A stretch of 64,000 nucleotides of DNA, from the NCBI GenBank assembly GCA_019137255.1, contig WPDH01000187.1:1-64000 (forward strand), read 5' to 3'. Below are positions 54,954-64,000 of this stretch, piece by piece; position 1 is the stretch's first letter, and every line of letters begins with the position of its first letter. Made by a program: the position numbers and the translations under genes. This DNA comes from Corinectria fuckeliana. Taxonomy: Eukaryota; Ascomycota; Sordariomycetes; Hypocreales; Nectriaceae. Below the pieces are notes generated by a model that did not search any database, was not told the origin of the DNA, and worked only from the letters and a program-made list of their open reading frames with translations.

Positions 54954-57900
54954 ATGGCCCCCTCGTATATCCAGGTCCCCTCGAGGGACGAAGACCAAGG
55001 CGTGTCCTTGGTCGCTCCGAAAAGCGCCCACATGGCGACCACGACGCTCCGCGTGGAGGGCATGACGTGAGTCCAACCCCTGCCCAACCCCGATATCCCA
55101 AGCCACCGGCTGCGCAAGCTGCTCTGCGGTCCTGCGTCACCCTCGCCTTGGACATAGCTAACATGCGATATATGCGACAGTTGCGGCGCCTGCACTTCCG
55201 CTGTTGAAGCTGGCTTCAAGAGCGTCAGCGGTGTCGGCAATGTCTCGGTGAGCCTCGTAATGGAGCGCGCCGTCGTCATGCACGACCCCCAGATCATCAC
55301 CGCCGCCCAGATCCAAGAAATCATCGAGGATCGCGGCTTCGACGCCGAAGTTCTCTCCACCGACCTCCCGAGCCCTGCCGTTACCCGATTCCCCCACAAC
55401 CAAGCCCAGGAAGACGACGGTGGCCTTACGACCACAACGGTGGCCATTGAGGGCATGACCTGCGGCGCCTGCACTTCGGCCGTCGAGGGTGGCTTCAAGG
55501 ATGTGCCCGGCGTCAAGCACTTCAGCATCTCTCTGCTTTCAGAACGGGCTGTAATCGAGCACGATTCGACTCTCCTATCCGCCGAGCAGATCGCGGAGAT
55601 CATCGAGGACCGTGGCTTTGACGCCGAAATTATCGACACCGGCAAGGCGACCATGGCGGACAAGGCCCCAGAGCGCACGACCAACACAGCTGTCACCACA
55701 GTAGCCATCGAGGGGATGACGTGTGGTGCTTGCACTTCCGCTGTGGAAGGGGGCTTCAAGGGGCTTGCCGGTGTTCTCAAGTTTAACATCAGCTTGCTAG
55801 CGGAGCGAGCCGTCATCACGCACGACGTCGCGAAACTTTCCCCCGAACAGATTATCGAGACGATCGACGACCGAGGGTTCGATGGCAAGATCATATCAAC
55901 CCAATTAGCTGGCGACCTCCAGGGCGGGTCGTCAACGTCGCAGTTCAAAATCTTTGGCATCCCTGGTGCAGCTGCGGCTCAAGCTTTGGAACCTGCATTG
56001 TTGGCGCTGCCCGGCATTGACTCTGTATCGGTCGGTCTGGCAACGTCCCGTCTTACCGTTACCCACCAGACCGATGTCATCGGCCTGCGGGGGATCGTCG
56101 AAGCCGTGGAAGCCGAAGGGTACAATGCCCTCGTCGCGGACAACCACGACAACAATGCTCAGCTCGAGTCCTTGGCCAAGACTCGAGAAATCAACGAATG
56201 GCGCACCGCTTTCCGGACGTCATTGGCCTTTGCGATTCCTGTCTTTATCATTGGAATGATTCTCCCCATGTGTCCGCCCAAAGTTGACTTTGGAAGCTTT
56301 AAATTAATACCAGGTCTGTATCTAGGCGACGTGATATGTTTGGTTCTTACGATACCCGTCCAATTTGGCATTGGAAAGCGATTTTACATCTCCGCCTATA
56401 AATCTATCAAGCACGGATCTCCCACCATGGATGTGCTTGTCATCCTCGGCACGTCGTGTGCCTTTTTCTTCAGTATCCTGGCCATGATTGTATCATTAGT
56501 GGTCGCCCCTCACACAAGACCGAGTACGATTTTCGACACGAGCACTATGCTGATCACTTTCATCACTTTCGGTCGTTACCTGGAGAACAGGGCCAAGGGT
56601 CAGACCTCGAGAGCCCTGTCTCGTCTCATGTCGCTAGCCCCCTCGATGGCGACCATCTACGCGGACCCAATCGCGGCCGAGAAGGCTGCTGAGCGCTGGG
56701 CGGACTCCAAGGCCCCGGAGACTCCTAAGACGCCCGCAGCACCAGCACCTGGAATAGGAGGCTCGGCGTATGAAGAGAAGGTGATTCCTACGGAGCTGTT
56801 GCAGGTTGGTGACATTGTCATCATCCGGCCTGGCGACAAGCTTCCCGCCGACGGAGTGCTCCTTCGTGGCGAGACCTACCTCGACGAGAGCATGGTTACG
56901 GGCGAGGCCATGCCCGTGCAGAAGCGAGAGGGAGACAATGTCATCGGCGGCACTGTCAACGGTGATGGCCGGGTCGACTTCCGGGTCACGCGTGCTGGAC
57001 GCGACACGCAGCTCAGTCAGATCGTCAAGCTGGTCCAGGATGCGCAGACCACTCGCGCGCCGATCCAACAGCTCGCCGACACCCTCGCTGGCTACTTTGT
57101 CCCTACGATTCTCATCCTCGGATGCATCACCTTCCTCGGCTGGATGGTGCTAAGCCACGTGCTGCCGAACCCTCCCAAGATCTTTCTTCAGGACGCTAGT
57201 GGCGGCAAGATCATGGTTTGCGTGAAGCTGTGCATCTCCGTTATTGTCTTTGCTTGTCCTTGTGCTCTTGGACTGGCCACTCCGACCGCCGTTATGGTCG
57301 GCACCGGCGTTGGTGCTGAGAACGGCATCTTGATCAAGGGCGGCGCGGCGCTGGAGAGGACCACCAAGGTCACGCAGATCGTCCTCGACAAGACCGGCAC
57401 CATCACCCATGGCAAGATGAGCGTTGCGGAGGCGAACCTAGGCTCTTACTGGCAGGACAACGAGCGGCGACGGCGGCTCTGGTGGACTGTCGTCGGGCTT
57501 GCGGAAATGGGCAGCGAGCACCCTGTGGGCAAAGCCATCCAGGCCGCTGCTCGACGCGAGCTCGACTTGGATGCCGAGGGCACTATCGAGGGCAGCGCTG
57601 GGGAGTTCAAGGCCGCGGTCGGCAAGGGCGTCAGCGCTCTAGTCGAGCCGGCCACTGCTGAGCGCACGCGTTACCGCGTTCTCCTTGGAAACGTTGCGTA
57701 CCTGCGAGACAACGGGGTGCAGATCCCCGAGGACGCCATCGAGGCCTCGGAGCATCTCAACTCGAGCGCCAGCAAGGCTTCCTCCAAGGCTCCCGCCTCC
57801 GGCACCACCAACATCTTCGCCGCCGTCGACGGCCAGTACACCGGCCACCTCTGCCTGGCCGACTCCATCAAGGACGGCGCGGCGGCAGCCATCTCGGTCC

Positions 57901-58583
57901 TCCACCGCATGGGCATCAAGACGGCCATTGTGACGGGCGACCAGCAGACGACGGCGCTGGCGGTGGCGGCGGCCGTGGGCATCTCGCCCGACAACGTCTA
58001 CGCTGGCGTCAGCCCCGACCAGAAGCAGGCGATCCTCAAGCAGATCCAGGCGCGCGGAGAGATCGTCGGCATGGTGGGCGACGGCATCAACGACTCGCCC
58101 GCGCTCGCGACGGCCGACGTCGGCATCGCCATGGCCAGCGGTACCGACGTGGCCATGGAGGCAGCCGACGTGGTGCTCATGCGGCCGACGGACCTCATGG
58201 ACATCCCCGCGGCGCTGCACCTCTCGCGCAGCATCTTCCGGCGCATCAAGCTCAACCTCGCGTGGGCCTGCATGTACAACATCATCGGCCTGCCCATCGC
58301 CATGGGCTTCTTCCTGCCGCTCGGCTTCCACATGCACCCCATGATGGCCGGCTTCGCCATGGCCTGCAGCAGCGTCAGCGTCGTCGTCAGCAGCCTGCTG
58401 CTCAAGTTCTGGAAGCGCCCGCGCTGGATGGACGAGGCCGCGGCTGAGCAAAAGGGCGGCCTGCACTGGATGAGCGGCCGCGGCGTCGTCGGCTGGTTCC
58501 GCGAGACGTTTGGCAGGTCTCGCGGCGCCAACAAGGAGGAAGGGTACGTGCCGCTTGCGGATCTGGAGGCGGCAGAGCGATGA
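54954..58583 (+). CDS. CCC2: Copper-transporting P1B-type ATPase (Ccc2/ATP7-like)
   Basis: Two exons (54954-55066, 55181-58583) give 1171 aa. It pumps cytosolic Cu(I) into the late Golgi, loading oxidases such as laccases and the iron-uptake ferroxidase. Three copper-binding HMA domains carry MTCGAC at about 37-42, 130-135 and 217-222; the first is interrupted by the only intron, inside MT/C. A fourth HMA-like domain (about 293-357) has GIPGAAA in place of MTCGAC and so lacks the metal cysteines. The ATPase core has TGEA (611-614), the transmembrane CPC site (730-732), DKTGT with phosphorylated D774, SEHPVG in the nucleotide domain and GDGIND. Late membrane helices contain MYNIIGLPIAMG and MAGFAMACSSVSVVVSSLLLKFW. 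The copper specificity is firmly implied by CPC plus the membrane-helix motifs. Confidence 0.96.
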
Positions 58584-59530
58584 AGATGCGTGTGTGACGG
58601 ATGGTTGGATTTTTCCTTTGTTGTCGCGATGGGCTGCAGACGATGATGATGCCGCGTTTAGCATATTTTATATACCTCTCAGCGAGTTTGGGAACTTTGA
58701 ATGTTTTCCTCGGCCGTCCCCTTATCTCGGTTCTGAGCTCACATAACGCGACTTGCATCACTCCGTGGAGTGGTTGTCGGGTGGTGCTCGTACGTTGTGC
58801 TGTGATGTGGTGGTGCGTGCTTGGGCCGGCCACCCTCCGGGTCTTCCTTCTACCTAGGTGGATAGATGGAGGAGGCATGGGCGGCTGGTTTGGAATGGGT
58901 TACCTGGTATTCAAAGGGATAGGTGTTGATGGAGTCTTGGTTTATGGTTCCGTTTGGGAGATCATGTAAGTGAATATCCCTGGAGTCATTACGACTGACC
59001 TAAACTACAGCCGTTGCCACCAGTCCCTTCATTTCCTCCGCTGACTGCTTCAACTTGCAATCACTGCTAAACAACCTAATTAACTCTCTTGGAATACACT
59101 ACCAACATCCCTGCGTCTTGGCTCCTCGCGTCGTAAACCCAAAACCAAAAATAGACGCGGCGTCGTCACGGGCGGAACCAGAAGTATTATGGCGCTACTG
59201 AAGCTTTTCCCCGAGGTCAAACAACAAATGTTGTAAAAATTGTCTTGAAATCACCGCATGGTATTTGCTTTGAGGCCATTTGCATCTATTCCCAAGACGC
59301 CTGTGCCCTGTGCCCTTGCCATATGCCCTTGCCATATGCTACTATACATCCCACCTTTGTAAATCGGACAACACCGTCTCATATACCGCCACGGGAACCT
59401 AGGAAGTCCCCTGGTCAAGAAGACAAAGGAACGCGGGCGGCCAGAAACCGCCATTCGTACTGAACCGGCCTTTCCGGTCGGCTGTCATGATATTCAGAAT
59501 TAATTACTCATTCACCTCTTGCCGAAATGA
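58584..59530. other. Spacer between convergent CCC2 and glycosyltransferase genes
   Basis: 947 bp between two 3' ends. Short open frames lack any signature. Nothing supported. Confidence 0.45.
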
Positions 59531-61302
59531 TCAAACCGGCTTCTTGGCTTTCGTCTTCTCTCCGCCCAGGACGTCCTTTTCCCATTCCTTGCACATGGTC
59601 TCGTAGTTGACCCATTTGCCACCGTCCTCGTCGGACCAGGCGCCTCCTAGCGGGTCGGTGAGAGTATCAGAGTCCGGGTACGTGTTCTTGTGCACCCAGT
59701 AGCGACCGCCGATGGGCTTCTCGGAGATGCGGTTGTCGGCCTGCAGCTTCTTGACCGTGGACTTCATCAGGGAGCGGACGAAGGGGTAGAACCAGAACTT
59801 GGTGTACTGGTCCTCGATGACGTCCTTGTCTCCGGTGACGTGCCAGAGGGCCCATATGTGCTTCGTGACAAAGTTGGTCCCCAGGACGACGTCGCGGATC
59901 CAGTCCTTGGACGTCGAGCCGGGGTGCGCTTCGGGAATATCGTCGTATATAGTGCTGAGAGCCGTCTGGATCTGCTCGGGCATCTCGATCGGGTAGGGCT
60001 TGAACTTCTTCTTCTCGTCGAACATGTCATCCTCCATCATGGCGGTCGGCGTATTGTCACCGGTGCCGTTGTAGTGGATCCAGCCAACGAAAGGCTCATA
60101 ACCAGCCTTGGTCTGGAACATGGAAGACTCGTACTCGATGCCAACGTGGAACTCAACCTCCTCAGCCTTGTTGTAGACGCGAGGAAGGATGCGATTCTTA
60201 GGACCGCCCTTGACTCGGCCGTCTTTGGACATCTTCAGGGAGCGGAAGTACTCTTGTCGGCCCCAGACGTTGGCGAGGTAGTACTGATCCGAATCCTTCC
60301 ACTGATAGTCGGGGTCGTAGCTGACCAAGATCTCGTACATGGTGGCAGAGATGTAGTCGCGCATGTGGCTGGCGGGCCCGATGAGGGTGCCCGAGTTCAG
60401 CCACTTGGGATTCATGTAGGGCATCTCGCCGTTGCCCGTCTTGGGACCAAAGGCCTTCTCGGGCAGGTTGGAGCTGGGAACAGCCCAGCAGCGGGGAGCG
60501 CTCCAGTTGATGGGCCAGCAGATTTTGTCGGGGCCGAAGTAGAGGGTCGTCTGGAGATTCTTCTCATAGACCTCGTCGACGGTGAGGTTGAAGCGCTCAG
60601 CGGTTCTCTTGTTCTCTCGCTCAACGACGTCGAAATAACGCTGCAGCATGATGTCGGGGGGCAGCTGGAGGATGACATCGTAGCCGTCGAGAATGAGGAC
60701 AATATCATCGTCCTCTGAAGGGGGGAGCGAGTTGAGGTACCGCTCGATGGCGCGCAGCTTGGCGAGATGGGTCACGGCAGCATCGAGGAGACCGGTGCCG
60801 TTCCATCCCATCAGAGCAGGGGCAGGATAGCGGCTGGCGGCGCTGGACGCCAGGTTGAAGCAGAGACGGCGATTTTTACCGCTGGCGGGGATCAGGTAGT
60901 GGAACTGGGACGTCTTGATGCCATCGTCAGTGGCGTCAGATATGGCAGGGGCTTCAGAGTTGGTGTCATCGGACTCTTCCTCGGAGTCGCTGGGGTCCTT
61001 GCTGGGAGGATGAGGATGAGGGACGTCTGCGGTCGTGGGAGACTTGTCAGAGCTGGAGGAGTCATGCCCTGGAATCATGCCCTTGAAGCGCTCCTATAGG
61101 CAAGGATATATAAGTTAGTGGGGGAGACGAGTCCGTGGATACACGTGCTTTGCAGCTATACGCCTTTTGACACGTGCGGTTTGGGGAATCTGTTAGGACT
61201 TACAGTGTCCACCGAAGGTATTGAGTAGAATAAGATTAGGACCAGGAGGAGAGATCCAAAGGTGATGAATAAGTTCCGCTGCTGGCGTGATTGGCTTAAC
61301 AT
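59531..61302 (-). CDS. Type II membrane glycosyltransferase with PLOD-like GT domain
   Basis: Two exons (61204-61302, 59531-61093) give 553 aa. The first exon encodes a short basic cytoplasmic tail and a signal anchor (about 10-29: NLFITFGSLLLVLILFYSIP), the layout of Golgi glycosyltransferases. A Ser/Asp/Glu-rich stem (about 40-90) follows. The catalytic part has AKLRAIERYL, then IVLILDGYDVILQLPP (DGYD at 169-172). This resembles the metal-binding D-x-x-D of procollagen-lysine glucosyl/galactosyltransferase domains (DSYDVI), as do FGPDKICWPINW and YMNPKWLNSGTLIGPA. Donor and acceptor cannot be read from the sequence. Two CACGTG words lie in intron 1 (61142-61147, 61171-61176). A 1029-nt antisense open frame is a coding shadow. 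Confidence 0.87.
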
Positions 61303-61366
61303 GACGACGGCCTTGACGCCCGTGGGCTTGTAGTGAATGTGAATGTGGGAATGAGCGGATACGAAG

Positions 61367-61435
61367 AAGAAGAAGAAGAAGAAGAGAAAGAAGGAGAGAA
61401 GGAAGAATAATAAGAATAATAAGAGAAAGAGGCAC
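61367..61435. repeat. GAA/AATAATAAG low-complexity tract
   Basis: An array of GAA triplets passes into AATAAG repeats. It lies in the 5' leader of the glycosyltransferase gene, on which strand it reads TTC/CTT. Confidence 0.75.
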
Positions 61436-61813
61436 AAGGAAATGGAGACGTAAGAAAAGAATAAGCAGGGGAAATGGGAAGGAGGGAGGAACGAACGCAC
61501 AGGTCCGAAGGAAGACAAGGACGGGAACTCAAATCAGATGCCGGCGAGGACGAAGAAAAAGGACATGCTTCGTACCTACTAAGCTCCAACTGATTAACCT
61601 ACCTGAGTGTATTCTGTATACGAACTGTACATAGGGCTACATCATCCATCATTCCGACCGATCGACACAGTCTGCAACGTATAGTATGGCCAAGAGGCCC
61701 GGGATACGAAGGACAAACTCACTTGGTATTACACCCCACATGCGGAGTTTACTAGACGGCAGACGATACTATGTAGACGGCGGACGATAGACGATGGACG
61801 AAGGGTTGCCCGG

Positions 61814-61862
61814 CGAGTCCGTGGGAGTCCGTGGGAGTCCGTGGGATCCGTGGGATCCGTGA
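61814..61862. repeat. Tandem repeat, 9-10 bp unit
   Basis: Three copies of GAGTCCGTGG are followed by two copies of a 9-bp derivative GATCCGTGG, a unit-length change within one array. Confidence 0.8.
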
Positions 61863-62660
61863 AACCCGCGATGCCAAAGCATGAACTCACGTACTTAGTA
61901 TGCATAATTTAGAGCCAGGGGCCCAGAACAGATAAGGTTTGAGGTTTGAGGTACTTGAGTCTGTCTGCCTGGTGCCTATGTAACGTTAGTACGAATGCGC
62001 AGTCCGTATAACCGCCCGGGCCTTTCATTACCCTGGTCATAAGCGAGACGCAGTTAGCGTCGCTGCTGGCCATCACGGGCGCCTTGGGCGAAGATGCTGC
62101 AAGACGTTTGTTTCACATGACCCCTGGCCATCCGCTGCGCAGGTAATACATGGTGCTTCATCCTAAATCCTCCAAGACATTCACGACCACATCACGCGCT
62201 TCAATCGTCGACACGCGGCCACGTACAAATATATCGCTTCGTGACTCGCCTCCACCTTCCCCTCGCCATTCCTGCGTCTCGACAAGAGCGACTGCCTGGA
62301 AGCCAAAAACCAGAAACCCAAGCCGAAGGACCTGAAAGGAGCGTCGCATGGGATTATAATGCCTCAAGGCCTGACAGAAGCCATCAAAGTCCATAAGGGC
62401 AGCTATCTGAGCAGCTGTCAGTAACCGCATCGGAGAGTTAGTGAGGGAGCCATCTCTTACACCAAGATCCAGAACTCGTGCTCTCGCTCTAAGAAAAATA
62501 ATCGTCGCGTACCATGGACCTCATGAGTCGTAACAGGCTAACAAAGACGGGGCTGTCTGGTTGTCGTGTCCGTCAAAGGAAACCAAGCAAACGCAGAAAG
62601 AAAAACCGACAAGGTTGAACAAAAAAGGTGAACGTAAAAGAAAGCAACCACGTCGCAAAA

Positions 62661-63326
62661 CTATAAGATGCGATGCCTCCGCAGAATGTCCTCGTATACT
62701 TCAATCTTCTCCGACTTGGCATCCAGGATGCTGATGAAGCCGTTGTATCGCTCTTGTAGCTCCTCGAACTTGGACTTCCAGAACCGGCGCTGGTTGCTCC
62801 AATATTCAACTTCCTTGGTCAGCTCAACGACTCGCCGGTTGAGTCCTTGATCCACTTGTTTCGACAGCTCACGCAGTCTGTGCCTGAGGTCCGAATTCTC
62901 GTCCTTGACATGCTGGTTCTCCTTTTCGAGCTTGGAAATTTTGTGCCGCAGCTTGGCAATCTCGCGATGGGCGTGGACCGAGGAGCCACTGGAGTTCTCG
63001 ATGGAGCAGCGGAGGGTCTGGTTCTCGGCTGTGAGAGTTGCGACCTGCTCCTGGAGTTGAGGCACAACGGCGTGGGTTAGGCGGTGAGCTTCGGCCTGGG
63101 CTATCGAGAGGTTCGCTCTGAGGGTATCGTTTTGAATGCTAAAGGCCTGGTTGGCTTCTTCTAAAGCTCGATTCCGCTCCGCCAGCGCCTTCCATTCCTC
63201 CCGACTGACAGTGTAATAATCGCATGCATGGCGGTGGGTATGATGCCCGTACGAACGGGAGCGCTTGATGGACACAAACTGCTGTCGGCCGTTGGGATCG
63301 GTCTCGACGAAGCAACGTCGGGACAT
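62661..63326 (-). CDS. Unrecognised coiled-coil protein
   Basis: A single exon of 221 aa. The N-terminal 40 residues are Arg/His/Tyr-rich (RRCFVETDPNGRQQFVSIKRSRSYGHHTHRHACDYY). From about 43 to the end the protein is almost entirely heptad-like coiled coil (EEWKALAERNRALEEANQAF, VVPQLQEQVATLTAENQTLR, IAKLRHKISKLEKENQHVKDEN, VVELTKEVEYWSNQRRFWKSKFEELQERY). It probably acts as an oligomeric scaffold, but function is unknown. I have an impression of similar short proteins across Sordariomycetes but cannot name a family. The start is the first ATG of the frame. Confidence 0.75.
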   Translation of the reverse strand: MSRRCFVETDPNGRQQFVSIKRSRSYGHHTHRHACDYYTVSREEWKALAERNRALEEANQAFSIQNDTLRANLSIAQAEAHRLTHAVVPQLQEQVATLTAENQTLRCSIENSSGSSVHAHREIAKLRHKISKLEKENQHVKDENSDLRHRLRELSKQVDQGLNRRVVELTKEVEYWSNQRRFWKSKFEELQERYNGFISILDAKSEKIEVYEDILRRHRIL

Positions 63327-64000
63327 ACGGAAAGGCTTTGAAGTATACGATGTGGTCGCTAATAGGATTGACGGGATCTGCGGCCCACCGTTGAAAGAAT
63401 TACCGCGGGTTGTTGCGAAGGGTCGAGGAGTTGATGGCTAGTGGCAACTCAAAGCTGGGTAGTTCCGAGTGATATGGTACGGAGACAAAGAGGAGAGATG
63501 GGACTGAAGGGAGACTCTATAAGCAAAGGTACCCGAGAAGTGGGATTTGAGTCGATCAAGTACTGAGTGGCCTCGGGAGCACCCTGTTCAAGTCTGGATA
63601 CCGATGACCTGAATGCTTGTCTCGGGACGGATCCGTCAGAAAAGAAGGATGGACGAAGAGGCACTAGACTAATGCAGGTGATCAAAGAAGGTGACGGGCA
63701 TTGTCCTCGCGAATGAGGAGGGCGGCCGTGGCTCGAGCGTGGGCGGGAGCCTCATTCTTAAAGGGCACGTAGAAGGACTCTTAGAACGCCTTTCCTCTAG
63801 GCACTCGCCTGGACGAGGCAGCCAGTTGCCACCGGGCCGGTAGGCAAAATGGACAAGCAACAAGCACGAGGCTGGGGCAGATGGCCTCGATAGTGGAACT
63901 GGGTGCTCGGGAAACCTGTCTTGGTTGTGGCTTGAATAGCCTGGAGCGAGGATGGGGGAACCAACAAGGCCAAATTGGGGGCCGGAAGAGAGTAAAAGTG
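63327..64000. other. Upstream flank of the coiled-coil gene to window end
   Basis: 674 bp with two short minus-strand frames and no recognisable domain. It is probably promoter and leader DNA. Confidence 0.4.

Larger units (their letters stand above)
61303..62660. other. Intergenic region with simple and tandem repeats
   Basis: 1358 bp upstream of the glycosyltransferase. It starts with purine-rich leader DNA (GAA array), then has TACCTA words, GACGG-type repeats near 61750-61800 and a 9-10-bp tandem array at 61814-61862. No supported gene; a 90-codon minus-strand frame at 62158-62430 has no recognisable feature. Confidence 0.45.

Noticed and set aside
54743..55960. 405-codon open frame on the minus strand
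   Set aside because: It overlaps the HMA repeats of the copper ATPase; its repeated appearance simply mirrors the three duplicated metal-binding domains.
57639..58664. 341-codon minus-strand frame rich in Ala/Asp/His
   Set aside because: Antisense shadow of the GC-rich 3' half of the copper ATPase; no domain of its own.
59690..60718. 342-codon plus-strand frame
   Set aside because: Antisense shadow of the glycosyltransferase exon; Val/Gly/Leu-rich composition typical of a reversed coding frame.
62158..62430. 90-codon minus-strand frame
   Set aside because: No recognisable feature and no link to the coiled-coil gene, which lies upstream on the same strand with its own stop.

Overview
The window looks like nuclear DNA of a filamentous ascomycete (Pezizomycotina, probably Sordariomycetes; the class is an inference). 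Genes have short GT-AG introns, mostly 48-115 bp and often with CTAAC/CTGAC-like branch sites. Gene spacing is loose. The repertoire includes an SPX-ankyrin GDE1, a Sen54, COP9 subunit 7, a Rax1-like RGS protein and a multi-HMA copper ATPase. Intergenic DNA is rich in TACCTA and TACTTCGTA words and microsatellites. Three poly-C runs, two with embedded Ns, look like assembly junctions. I built spliced models by eye for 22 protein genes plus one single-exon short gene and one tRNA; every multi-exon model keeps the frame across all junctions.

Layout. 2.3-6.1 kb: GDE1 glycerophosphodiesterase (-). 7.6-9.8 kb: PPR-like, probably mitochondrial protein (-). 10.2-13.6 kb: three consecutive + strand zinc-ribbon genes, a CZIB/DUF866 protein, an Rpr2/Snm1 RNase P/MRP subunit and ZPR1. 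14.8-16.5 kb: an intron-containing tRNA-Leu(UAG) (-) beside SEN54 (+), a subunit of the enzyme that removes tRNA introns. 16.5-21.3 kb: gene-poor, microsatellite-rich. 21.3-24.7 kb: a nuclear-looking protein with a duplicated 80-residue domain. 24.7-29 kb: sparse, with one small membrane protein. 29.1-30.4 kb: arrestin-like protein (-).

32.5-39.6 kb: two large unrecognised genes are transcribed divergently from a 0.56 kb spacer. One is a 665-aa protein with a retropepsin-like DSGA motif; the other is a 1394-aa six-exon protein. This is the best candidate here for something undescribed.

39.9-52.1 kb: a dense housekeeping block. It holds RPS2, TUM1 (sulfurtransferase), APC11, CHK1, UBC11/UBE2C, RPL31, a RAX1-like gene and CSN7. 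APC11 and UBC11 would encode the RING subunit and the initiating E2 of the anaphase-promoting complex. CHK1 lies between them and shares a divergent promoter with UBC11; that promoter carries three clustered CGCGT words. 55-58.6 kb: CCC2/ATP7-type copper ATPase (+). 59.5-61.3 kb: Golgi-type II glycosyltransferase with a PLOD-like GT signature (-). 62.7-63.3 kb: a coiled-coil protein (-). Stretches not listed as genes showed no coding region I could support.
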